Shown: positions 7,531 to 18,900 of the stretch, one piece after another
Position numbering within the stretch: position 1 is the stretch's first letter
How the letters are laid out: every line of letters begins with the position of its first letter
Source of the DNA: Plantago elongata
Lineage: Eukaryota > Streptophyta > Magnoliopsida > Lamiales > Plantaginaceae
DNA length: 21,604 nucleotides
Direction of reading: 5' to 3'
NCBI GenBank assembly: GCA_036897095.1
Contig: JAYMSP010002999.1
Location: forward strand, 1 to 21,604
Position numbers and translations under genes: made by a program
The notes under the pieces: generated by a model
Database searches by the model: none
Told to the model about the DNA's origin: nothing
What the model saw: the letters and a program-made list of their open reading frames with translations, nothing else

Positions 7531-9695
7531 ATGAGTATAACAAGTGAAAGTGATGATATGCTGTTGCTCAAGAATGAGGAAGGTTCACCAACTCTTGATG
7601 ATGCCAGTAGTGGAAGAAATATGGGAGGGAACACTGCATTGAAGAAAGGCCCATGGACATCTGTTGAAGATGCAATTTTAGTTGAATATGTAAACAAGCA
7701 TGGAGAGGGGAATTGGAATGCTGTTCAAAAGAATTCGGGTCTTGCACGTTGTGGAAAAAGTTGCCGTCTAAGATGGGCTAATCACCTTAGACCAGATCTG
7801 AAAAAGGGGGCAATAACTGCTGAGGAGGAGACACGCATTATTGAACTTCATGCAAAAATGGGAAATAAATGGGCTCGAATGGCTGATGAGGTAAGGATCA
7901 CTTTTTCAATTAAGCCATCACTCATCAGTGGTGAATATGTTAGTCTCATTCATCTATGTTTATTATGAGACTGGACATTGCAACTTTGCAAGTATGGATT
8001 AAATGCACTAAAATAACAGTCTAAATCATTAGGTATCATATCACCGTATCAGCAATAAATTATATGCTCATTGATTCTTGTAAATAATTAAGGTCGAGTT
8101 ATTGCTAGACCTCTTTGATTATCATTGGTAGTGATTGCAAGCTTAATAGTTGGACTTGAATTTAAAATGTCAGTTTCCCGCTAACAGCTGCTGCATTTAT
8201 ACTTTCTGAATTCTGATATTTGAGTGCACTAGTAGCTTACCATGTATGTAATTTTCCCTTCTCATGCAATTCACCAAAACATTTCCCTGCATTGTGTGTT
8301 AATACAATGAGTCCTGACAACATGCCACCAGTATTGTTCATATAAACTTGCCATTGCTTCTGACATTGTGTTTCTGCGCAGTTACCTGGCCGTACCGATA
8401 ATGAAATAAAAAACTACTGGAATACTAGAATTAAAAGAAGACTGCGTGCTGGCTTACCGATCTACCCACCCGATATGTGCGTACAGGCATTTAACGAGAA
8501 TCAAACGGACGATATGAACCCTTTCTCATCCGGAGATATGCAAATTCCACACTTCAGGAACAATAGCATTGAGATTCCAGCTTTTAAAACCAAGAATTTG
8601 GAACTCAAGCAGCAGAGGTTTCCACCCCCGTCATTAGATACGTCTGTAACCAGCCTGTTGGAGATTACAGCACATAGCTTCCACTCGCCAAGTTTCCCCC
8701 CATCTTACTCAAACCCAAATACACATATAGTCGCAGGAACAAAGCGCTTTCGAGGGACAGAACCATCGTTTCCTGGTTTACATGCTGAACCTTATATGTT
8801 TTCTGCTGCATACAATAACAATTTTAGTTCCAATCATGGATCATCCTCTTCTGCATTACTTTCTGGCAGCCATGCCACTTTAAATGGCAACGCTTCTGCT
8901 TCTTCAGAGCCTGCTTGGGCTTCGAAGGAGCTAGAGCTCCCTTCACTCCAAAATCAAATGGGTCGTTGGTGTGCCTCACCCTCTTCCCCATTGCCTCCCC
9001 TCGAGTCTCTGGATAATTTAGTCCAAACTCCTCCCACTGAAATTATCCATTCCTGTAATCTTTCTTCTAGAAACAGTGGCCTGTTGGATGCAGTACTGTA
9101 TGAATCACAATCTCTGAAGAATCCTGATAGCAATGCCGGTGCAAGGATTTCACATACTTCTGATATGGTGTTTGATAACTTAATTCAAGAACCCTATAAG
9201 GTCGAATGGGAAGCATGTGGTGAATCGATTTCTCCCTTATGTGATTCTACATCAGTATTCAGTGACAGCACTCCTGTTAGTGGGAATTCAGTGGACGAGC
9301 CACAGTCAATCCAGCACACGAAAGGTGTTAATACATTAATCCATTATCACCTGTTTATTTCAGATTTAGGGATATATTTGCACCTTGATCTTTCCATTAA
9401 TGCTACTAATGGAGTCCGCATATCTGTTAAGTGATATTTATGTCTTGTCATGTTATATGTAACCAATGCTTACATTCTCTTTGAAGGGTGCAAAGTTGAA
9501 CATGAAATCAGCCCGGCCTCAATCCACCATCACAACTATGCTGAGACGCAGTACCATATGATCCTTAAAAGTCCAGAACTTCTGCTTGGTTCAAGTTATT
9601 ATATTCCTCAGGACACTGACGCAGACTCGTTCAGGGACACAGTAGGGCCGTTTCTTGTTGATGAACTGAACAGAGACTGCATGTCCAACATCTAA
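7531..9695 (+). CDS. GAMYB-like R2R3-MYB transcription factor, complete
   Basis: Exons 7531-7890, 8382-9324 and 9487-9695 join in frame to 503 aa plus TAA; all introns are GT..AG. The R2 repeat starts at LKKGPW (W42, W62, W82) and contains [16 protein letters not shown]3 has Ile95 in place of the first Trp, as usual in plants, then W114 and W133, and ends [20 protein letters not shown]. The first intron splits R3 between Glu120 and Leu121. The signature [16 protein letters not shown] is typical of the GAMYB clade (Arabidopsis MYB33/65/101, cereal GAMYB). The C-terminus has conserved-looking patches ([29 protein letters not shown]). GAMYBs are nuclear activators in gibberellin, anther and seed programmes and are repressed by miR159. 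This gene carries the site in exon 2. It is divergent from the F-box gene and convergent with BPM. Confidence 0.95.
8932..8952 (+). promoter_or_regulatory. miR159 target site in MYB exon 2
   Basis: The 21 bases begin TAGAGCTCCCTTCAC and end TCCAAA. Against the remembered miR159a sequence they pair everywhere except one position, opposite miRNA base 7. Natural GAMYB targets also mismatch there. The site encodes LELPSLQN around residues 304-311, at the place where GAMYB coding regions carry it. The expected slicing position, opposite miRNA bases 10/11, is between 8942 and 8943. Confidence 0.92.
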
Positions 9696-11230
9696 TCACT
9701 ATATTGCAGTTGCTACGCGGACTTTATAGTCGCTCTGTTAACAAGGGCTGGAACGTTAAATCCTTCTTGACGCCAGTCTGTTTCCATGCTTTCTGCAAAC
9801 TAGAGATCCAGTTCTGAGATTCCTAAATCAGGACAAATCACACAACGCATGCTTGTGATGATGTCCTGTAAAAACAATTTATTTGAAGGTTTTATTTGTA
9901 TCCTGTGTAGCTTTTTGCTATTAACTGAGTGACCGTAATTTTTGGCTAGTGTTGCGTTTCGCTGTGATCCTTGCATCATAGAGCGCTGTCCTGGTTTTGA
10001 AGCTGAATGTGTAAAAGTCATGCGGGACAATCGAACATGGCAAAATGGCTAGTGTATGAATTTCAACATGTGTTACAAACGTTTTCGTGAATTGACTATC
10101 ATCATGCAGTATCCTAGTACTACCAGAAATTGTTTTCCTCAATATGAAATGTTTGATGCGATGTGGATTTTCTGTTGTATAGGAAAAGCAAGTTTCAAAG
10201 ACTTGCTCATCACTAGTATGTGAATTCAAATCAAACCTGAAATTCATATTTTCAGCTTTCCCTTTACTTCCGAATCTCCGATTATTAAGAACTGGAGATG
10301 GGACTTTGCTGAACAGAAAAGAGAATACAACGGAGAAAGAAATGGACCTAGAAAGTTTTTTCTCTACAATTTTCAAGGGAATAGGGTATTTCAAGTTTAG
10401 TAGTTTTGCCGTTGTCTGTTGATGCGAGGTGTAAGTAGGTAAGCCAGAGACACCACACCGCACAACAGAGGACCGATCGCTCCTCCCTGCCATTGCTGAG
10501 TTTAGCACCGGCCGTTTGAAAGGGTAGCCTAACTCGAACTCTGGGTATGACATTATTCCCTTCAGAATCACATATTCAAATGGATAAAAGGATAGTTCCA
10601 TCTTTTTGTAGAAGGGTAACCATAAAAAGGCAACTTGAAGACAGGAGAGAAATGTATTGAAAATAGTAAATATCAGACAGATACACACGCTATACTTATG
10701 ACGCTATAGACAATTTTTCACTCCTGTCAGTTCTAAAAAGAAGCATGACTATCATACAAAGTCACCACCTACCTGATTAGAACATATAATAGTACTTCTC
10801 TAATTCTGCTGCTCAGAAATCCCATGCACAGAGATTAGATCCACACAAAACTTCTACCGTGAACAAGAGCTGTAGCAGAAGCATCAAACATAACAAGTCA
10901 ACATGTGAGGCCAGGAGCTTCTGGCCTTCAACGGAGTCAGAAGTTCCTTCATCCTAGACTTGGCACGCAGTTGGGTGATTGTCCTCCGCCGATAAAAGAA
11001 CTTACATGCATGGTTGGGCCACTAGACAACTAGTACACCAATTCGATTCTACATCATCACGACATGAGAGCCTAATACGATTTTCTGTGCTGATAAAAGT
11101 CACTTTTCAAAAGAAATTTCAACACTATTGACGCAAATTTCAATACAAGACATTTTCATTACATTAAAACAAGGATCAAGTTCATTCTTCCATTTAAAAA
11201 GTACAACAAGCATCAGTTCCTATGTCCAAG
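9696..11230. other. Convergent 3' region between the MYB and BPM genes
   Basis: The plus-strand MYB stop is at 9695 and the minus-strand BPM stop at 11231, so both 3' UTRs point into this 1.5-kb stretch. No known gene is recognised. It contains a stop-free minus-strand frame, 10688-9921, whose first ATG is at 10601 (226 aa). The encoded protein has no recognised domain, a Ser/Phe-rich irregular composition and no visible partner exon. A small perfect hairpin lies at 10908-10927. Confidence 0.5.
10908..10927. repeat. Small perfect hairpin in the convergent 3' region
   Basis: AGGCCAG-GAGCTT-CTGGCCT has two 7-bp GC-rich arms and a 6-nt loop, in otherwise AT-rich sequence about 300 bases downstream of the BPM stop. 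It could be an RNA structure in the BPM 3' UTR or chance. Confidence 0.4.
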
Positions 11231-14200
11231 TCAAGTTCGTTGCCTTACCCTCCTGCCACTGGTATCTCCACCATCAGACACTTGGGCAAATACACTTCGA
11301 GACTTGCCGCCACTGCTACAATCCTCATCACAACCAGCCACCGTCTTTAAAAGCTCGGACTGTAACTCAGGGAAATTATCTTTAATATGCTCAAAGCTTT
11401 CAGAACGCATCACAGCTGCAAAAGTAAGAAACCCCCACACATAGTAAACCATCAGAATAATCACTTGCACATTTGGCTTTGACACTTCAAACCCAAATAT
11501 GTTTAATGCATACAACTGAGACAAGAGTGAGGCCAGAAGCCAAACATAGAACATACAATAAGGATAAATAAAACGCCATTGTTCAAAGTGCATGCCTCAA
11601 ATATTTATCTGCAAATCATGTCATACTTACAAGTCACAACTTTGAATTTGTTTAATAATTTATAAATTCTCATTGTGTTCGAAGTTAATACTATGCAAGA
11701 GATATGGCTAACATGATAGTGTGAAATGAGTGAATAAATAAATGAAGGGTAGTTTTAAAAAGACAGGCCAATTCTCCAAAATCATCAATGATTCAAAACA
11801 ATGTTGAATCAAAGTTGAAACGGTTAAAAATATGCACTGGAAGAGAATTTGTTGTCTCATATCTCAGTAATAATATGCATGTCATGGAGAAATTATGGAG
11901 TGAAAGGACTACAACTTATCCATGAACTGGAACATGTTTTGCTGAATTGGGGCAAGTTGTGCTAAAACATGCCCCATCACACAATGATACAGCAATCAGC
12001 AAGAGAAACAAACAGGATAATGAAAACAAATAATGCACAAGTTCAAACAATGCATCATTGGATGTCAAATTAATATATTGCGGACATAATGTACCTGCCA
12101 GGTTTTCAGCAGCGAATCGAAGACAAACAGCTTTCAACTCAGTAGCATGATGATCATTTGCTAACTTAAGTGTTGTTGCAACAGAATTTACTGAAATATC
12201 CTTGCAGAGATGAGATTCACACATGCGCTTTAGCCTTCCCAAACCATAAATATCAGCTGCTGCCAGCAATTTCACTGTTAACGTGTCCTCTACCGAGGGA
12301 GAAGAAGAGCCAGGCTCGATCAGCTCATCTTCAACTAATGAATCTCGGTATATGAAGTGCAGCATTGCCTGTTAAAAACCCAGTACTTCAGGTGTTATTC
12401 TAATCAAAAGATATAGAAATTAGATACTTGGTTAAACTACAAGACAGAGAAGAAGTCAAAAAAGAAAGCAAGCATACTTTATAAGAAATATGAAACTGAA
12501 ATGAATAAGAATCGTAACCGTACCTTAAAAACTTTGGGTTCCATGTTTGTTATTGTAATCTCTTGCCCATCACTACTCAAATCATCAAAATCAGAGCGAA
12601 ATTTTGAGGAGCGGGCAGCTAATACCAACTTGTGCGCATTAAATTTTTCACCAGCCACATTGAAAACAATATCAGAACCTTCCATGTTGTCCAGCAGCAT
12701 ACCAAAATGTGAACCGATATCTGAATCTGGAACCTGAATTGATGAATGTAAGCTAGAACAATCAATTGCAGAAACCACAACTCCAACAGTACAATTGATT
12801 CTCAGGCAATCATCTTTCAGATAATCTGACGTTTCAAGCATCGCTCTTCTAAAAAATCGTTTGTATCCCCTGCAGATATGAAAACATAATAAACAAGACA
12901 CAAATAAGTCGAAACTAGTCAAACAATTTATATTTTACATTTCAATGAAGTTGTGGAATGAGATATAATTGATGGAATGAGCTTAGAAAATGTATGTTTG
13001 TCTCCAGTAAGTTCATTATGCAGCCTACAAAAAGACATGCTCAAGACCATGTTTGTCATTCTGAAAACAAGTTGCAGGTATTCATTTTCATATTGCAATA
13101 AGTATCTGAAAACTGAACTTTTGATTTTTACACTAGTGCATCGACTATATTAAATAGAAGAGTTCCAATTGTTCATATTATACAAAACAAGACCGGGGCG
13201 CACACAGTTCCATAACAAAAGGGTGACCAATTATCACATTCAAAATTAATTGTTACATGGAACACATTCAAGCATTAAGATCTGACTAGGTGAAACACAG
13301 GATCCAATGAAATTTTCCTTGTGAAATTGTGGTCAAATGAAAATCTACTTGCAGTCCCATGAACATTCAGGTGGAGAAAATGACAAGAGCTACTGAACCA
13401 GAAAACAAGCAACATATACCAAATTTTCCTGGATACGAAATGTGTAAACCCAAATAAATGATAAATATCAAACCAACTGGAACAGGCTATCACACTATGC
13501 GATTTATAAACACGGAATCTCCAACAAAAATAAGATTCGAGCCATTAACAGTTGCCCACAATTACTATACCCAATGCAAAAAAAATGGTGCAATTGATGA
13601 TTCTGGAAAACTTTATGCAGGAATCAGGCTCCATAACAATCCTAAAGTGAACATAATAATGCTTTCTAATCTAAACCTAACTGCTTCTCGCAGATCATGA
13701 ATGGCTAATAAAGCAAAAGCAACCAACAAAATGAAACAAGTGCACTCCTCTGGAGATCAGACAATCTCGAAATGATACTACACCAGCTTACAATCAGCTT
13801 CCAGAACCATTCACCACACTATAAACAACAAACCACACATCAATCACAACCAAAAGCAACAAAAGTGTCTTACCACATGCTTCCTCTATATTTCAGAGTG
13901 TACGGCCCGCTCTCCAACGACCTATCGAAATGGCTATGCACCTTATGCTTCCCCTTCCCGCTCTGATCAACCAGAGTCAGCTCAAACAACGCCCGCACAT
14001 CCGTCCCCTCGCTCGCCAACGCAATGAAAACCGAAACGTAGGTGGAATTATCCTCCGGATTCTTACCATCGGGGTAAAAGTAAATCGCCCACTTGTAGCC
14101 ACCAACCATAAAATCGTCGCTGGCTATGTGCTTACCTATACCCATACCTTTCGCGAGAGAGTATCCCTGGATCACGAACCGATGCGAGCCGTTTATCGTC

Positions 14201-14265
14201 TCGGTGACAGACCTGGAGCTCGTCGGCGACAATAGCGGATTGTGTTTCTCCGGTGCCTCTGCCAT
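11231..14265 (-). CDS. BPM-like MATH-BTB protein, CUL3 E3 ligase adaptor, complete
   Basis: Exons on the minus strand are 14265-13874, 12869-12524, 12368-12095 and 11415-11231. They join in phase to 398 aa plus TGA, about the usual length for plant BPM proteins. The MATH domain spans about residues 25-155 ([49 protein letters not shown], crossing the first intron). The BTB/POZ domain begins near 188 ([20 protein letters not shown]), followed by [11 protein letters not shown] and a BACK-like helical segment ([20 protein letters not shown]). The C-terminus is Ser/Gly-rich and ends in basic RRVRQRT, possibly a nuclear signal. In this family the MATH domain binds substrates, including transcription factors, and BTB binds cullin 3. 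No truncation or missing exon is seen. Which BPM paralogue it represents cannot be told. Confidence 0.95.
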
Positions 14266-15070
14266 TTCCGATTGGATTCTTCGATTGAGCTTTTTCTAGG
14301 GTTATCGCATTGAATCGAGCGAGCGATTGGTTAGGGAAGAAGAAGGTTAATTGATGGATTGTTAGGGTTTGCTGCAGAACTGGTGATTTCAATTCAGATT
14401 TCTGAGAGAGGAAATAGAGATTCTCTGTAGAAATCGAATTGAATTTGAGATATTTGGGATTTTATGGTGGAGTTATACGTTTATTGCCTTTTTACTGTTT
14501 CAGAATACTCCCTCTCATTTCAATTTTACTGTGTTTAAATTTATGGTAGGTTTACACTTTCTAAATTAGTATCGGTGAACCGTAAATGAACTAAACAGTA
14601 TATTAAACTTGACCTACTCCAATTATAAAGGTGAGATTGAGCTCGGATCTCTAACCGAATGAACAAGCTTTTGAACTCATTCTCAAATTCTCATAATTGA
14701 TCCCGAATACTTTAAGATTCAATCCTCTAGTTTAAATTTATTTTACAAAATACACAGTATTAATTTAAATAAAGTATGTATATTTACAAAACTAGTTTTA
14801 ATAATTTTTTCAAATCTTATATGCTATTTAAATTATATCAATATACTGTCTTTCACTATTATCTAATCTTAGAGGGACTTATTATAAGAAAGTTTAGCAG
14901 ATTTAGTGTTGATTACTCTATCTAGAAATTCAAATGTATTTCTATACTACTTGAGATTTATCAAGTTCATGGATAATTTTTTTAGCCATAAAATCAAGTT
15001 TTTGAGGAAAATAATAGAATTGAGTATAAGATATAGTACTAAAGACATACAGAGTGTATAGGGCAATTTA

Positions 15071-15089
15071 AATTTCATGAGATGAAATT
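15071..15089. repeat. Perfect short hairpin
   Basis: AATTTCAT-GAG-ATGAAATT has 8-bp perfect arms and a 3-nt loop, immediately left of the transposon-end-like GGGGCTGATTGG. It may be an eroded transposon terminus or chance. Confidence 0.4.
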
Positions 15090-15420
15090 CGAGGGGCTGA
15101 TTGGTATAGAATTTGAATAGGCGTTTTGATGTATTTTGGTGAAATTGTGTTTGGAATGAAATTAAAATGGGGTATTTGAAGTGCATTAGGCCAAATCAAT
15201 ATTCATCGAGCCAGATGGACCGATTACAATTGGAAAACAAACAGCCTCTAAAACTTTTTAGTACATTTTGTACTGTCTCATGGTTTGGTTCCTTGAGGGA
15301 GCTAATCCCATTCATGTACCTCGTTTGGAATATTACTCATATGGTACTCACGAAGTTCATCATCATTATACAATTATCCGTAAAATATTTATGGTCGTGT
15401 ATAATTTCTCTGACCGTATG

Positions 15421-15468
15421 TGTCGAGTTAGTTGATGAGAAGTTTGTCGAGTTAGTTGATGAGAAGGA
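15421..15468 (+). repeat. 24-nt tandem duplication
   Basis: The unit starting TGTCGAGTTAGTTGATGAGA occurs twice back to back (15421-15444 and 15445-15468), with the first 22 bases identical. In a 103-codon open frame it would encode VELVDEK twice. No function is known. Confidence 0.75.
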
Positions 15469-15969
15469 TGATGATTGATGAGTTATATAGCTCTTGGAAT
15501 ATTCTTCATGATTTCCATTTTTAGATAAGAGCTCTCTTGTGTTGCTTGATAGAATTTAATGAACAGAATTTATAAATTAATAAAAAATCAACTAATGATC
15601 AATTCGTAATTAAGCATATTTGATGATATTCAAATCCTTCTCTAATATACATCACCAAATGTAACCAATACATTCAACTAATATATCACTAAGAAATTAA
15701 TTGGGAAACAATTTAAATTGATAATGTCTATTAAAAGATACTCATTAGAATAATTCATATTATACAAATCACTTTCCAATCGACGCCTAAATTTATAGTT
15801 CCGCCGTAGTAATAATTACAATAAAACACAAATCCGCGTGAAGTAGGGAATCCACATTTTTTAAATAAAAGAAATGTAAAAGGGCTACATCAAAATACGA
15901 TAGACCTCTAGTCCTAGAGTCCTAGTCGCGCAGCTCAAGGAGAGTGGAGCAGTAGAAGCAAGCAAGACG

Positions 15970-18900
15970 ATGATTTCTGTAGCAGAAGCACTGGATATCG
16001 TACTCACCGTCGGAAAGCGGCTGAATCCGATTTCGGTACCGTTGCACGAGGCGCTGGGCAAAATATTGGCCCAAGACGTTTCTGCTCCGGATCCCCTTCC
16101 TCCTTACCCTGCTTCCGTCAAGGTAACTGTTACAATCAACACGCATCCTTTTGCACTTTGCTTATACTGTGCGGTATATAAGTGGAATATGTGTCAGTTG
16201 ATCGGGAAGTAAGTCCTAAACGAATAGGTTATTAGTTATCCGTTAGTCGGCCGGCACGTTTTCGATTCATTTGTAGAAGAGAGTCAGTTGATGTCTATGG
16301 TAGTTGGGCATCTGCATCTTAGTAATGTTACTTATCCTGATTTTTTGTTTTTATGTCTAGGTTGTTTAATAGTCTCGTCTCAGCTAATTGATTTACTAAT
16401 GATCCGTTCCTTATATTGCACGTTATTATATAATATAAGTGGAATACGTGTCATTTGCTCGGGAAGTAAATCCTATACGGATAGTTAATTAGTTATCCGT
16501 TAGTCGGCCAGCATGTTTTCGATTCATTTGTATTAGAGAGTCAGTTGATGCCTATGGTAGTTGTGCATCTGCACTTATCCTGATTTTTGTTTTTATGTCT
16601 AGGCTGTTTGATAGTTGATTCGCTAATGATCCTATTATGTGCTGCTTTTCTCTAGGATGGGTATGCTGTAGTTGCTTCTGATGGTCCGGGTGAATATCCG
16701 GTTATTACTGAGTCAAGGGCAGGAAATGATGGACTTGGTGTGACTGTGGTTCCTGGAACAATTGCATATGTGACAACTGGAGGTGAGTGTAATGGTGTTT
16801 AATGTTTGTTCCTAGTGATCCTCAGTACCTTATAGTGTCTCGTCGTGTTGAGGTAGTAGATGACTTCATGTATGCTAATCATTGGGCAATTCAGAATCTA
16901 ATGGCTTACATGTTAGGAGCTGTTCTATCAGTGGGCATTGCAATACTTTGGTCTTAAGTGAATCGTGAGAAAATTGCTAGTAGTCAGCTGAGCTTTATAT
17001 ATAGGGTTTACCACACGTACCCACTCGCTCGCCCTTGGCGTACATTTGTCTAAGTCCAGATAGTTTTCAAAAACCCTTTTATTGTTCAAAATATAGGATC
17101 CAAATCTAGTTGCAACATCTAACAAGAGCAGAATATGTAGTCCATACTAATTTATCACAGAACCAAGTGATTGTTTAAGCATGCATGGAGTTCTTGTCTT
17201 GAAAATGGAATTTTTAGCTCAAGGTGCAATATTGCTATGTCAGGAGTCAGGGCTGAGGATCAACTTTCCAAAACGAATGCAACGTGACTTTATAAACATA
17301 ATTCAGATTTGTCGTGCAGGACCAATACCTGATGGAGCTGATGCAGTTGTGCAAGTGGAGGATACTCTCGTAGCAGAGACTGAGGCAAGTGGTACTAAGC
17401 GAGTGCAGATATTGAAACAGGTCAAGCAGGGATTTGATATCCGGCCAGTGGTATGCATCCTTTTTATTTTCGCTAAATTCAAGTGGAACTGTGATGTTCT
17501 GTAACATGTTGAGCTTAATATCCTTTCTCCACTCAAACTGTGATGGCTAGGGTTGTGATATAAAAAAGGGTGATGTTGTCCTGAAATCTGGAGAACGTTT
17601 AGGTGCTGCAGAAATAGGCTTACTGGCCACTGTAGGTGTGTTAACTGTGAAGGTAATCCCTGCTGTTGGTCTCTTATTCTGCCATCTACTATTGATTTGG
17701 CCCTCTTTGTTTCTTTTAACCTCTCAAACTCTCATTGGTGATGAGATTGTACAGGTATATCCCACACCAAGAGTTGCTGTGCTTTCAACAGGGGATGAAT
17801 TGGTTGATCCTTCAAACAAGTCTTTGAGCCGTGGCCAGGTAATTACTTTTTTTTGGTGGTGTCTTTCCACCTTCTTGTTGTGATGCTTCAATTAGTTCTA
17901 GAAAGCTGGTAGTTATGGTGAACTAGTAACCATGACAAATGATTACTCTCCAATATTTAAAGTGTATATTTCTTTTATGCCATGAGTTTTGGGTATTTAG
18001 ATTATAACAAATTTGTATGCTTAGCTTCCTTTCCTTTTTTATGCTTAATTGATTCATCGAAATATGAACTGCAGTGAACATAGCAAGTTCATGTTTATTT
18101 TCCATGTATGCCCTATTCATCATCATTGTTCCCCAAGTGCCTTAACAGAGGCTCCTGCAACAAGTTCGGCAGGTTTATTTTTTATTGTTGTGTGTGTGTT
18201 GGGGGGGGGGGGGGGGGGGGCGAGATGGGACAGGACGTTGGACACAAGCAGCCTTTTCTACTGCAATTGGAGAGGCTGTTTCCAATTGATTTTGACCCGT
18301 AAGAGAAAATGGATCATCCATGTATACCATATTCTATAAGAATAATATGAGATCCTTTCTGCTGCAGATTAGGGACTCCAACCGTGCCATGATCCTTGCT
18401 GCTGTTGCGCAGCAACAGTGTGATATTCTTGACCTGGGTATAGCTCCAGATGATGAAAAAGAAATCGAAAAGATTTTGGATAGAGCTTTCTCTTCGGGAA
18501 TTGATATCCTGCTAACTTCTGGAGGTGTTTCAATGGGTGATAGGGATTTTGTAAAACCATTACTTGAAAAGAGAGGACGGTTACATTTTCATAAGGTAGC
18601 TCCTGCAATATCTTGCATTTCTGCTTCTTGGTCTGCTTTCCACCCAGCACACAAAGCAGATCCTGAATCCTAATGGAGCCAGCTTAGCAAGACTTCTTAT
18701 TTATACTGCTGTAAAATTTAAATGCATCCCTAAAATTCTAACCTAAGTATATGCCTGAAGTGCTCTTGTAATTATCATTCTATTCAGGTGTGCATGAAAC
18801 CAGGAAAACCTCTTACATTTGCAGAGGTTCTTCCCTTATCAAATGATAAGAGAGCAGACAATAAGATTCTTACTTTTGGTTTACCTGGAAATCCAGTGAG

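Larger units (their letters stand above)
14266..15969. other. Intergenic region between the divergent BPM and CNX1 genes
   Basis: This 1.7-kb AT-rich stretch separates the divergent BPM and CNX1 starts and should hold both promoters. CTCCCTCTCATTTCA at 14506-14520 resembles a Stowaway MITE end, but no convincing opposite end was found. Near 15092-15110, GGGGCTGATTGGTATAGAA resembles the ends of the repeats at 4728 and 5326. No gene is supportable. A 103-codon frame at 15167-15478 ends in a 24-nt duplication and shows no recognisable protein. Confidence 0.5.

Noticed and set aside
11416-11593. Extended BPM last exon (hydrophobic stretch before AVMRSESF)
   Set aside because: Splicing 12095 to 11415 gives the family-typical [14 protein letters not shown]. 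The upstream hydrophobic codons are intron read-through.
14506-14890. Stowaway-like MITE beginning CTCCCTCTCATTTCA
   Set aside because: The expected inverted end is not there. TTAGAGGGACTTA near 14870 is only a weak partial match and the interior does not fold convincingly.
17181-17319. Coding extension upstream of CNX1 exon 3
   Set aside because: The frame is open but shows no Cnx1 similarity. Joining exon 2 at 16782 to 17320 restores the conserved [11 protein letters not shown] exactly.
18049-18339. Open frames running through the G20 tract in CNX1
   Set aside because: They lie within intron 5; the poly-Gly is simply the G run translated, and flanking conserved exons join without them.
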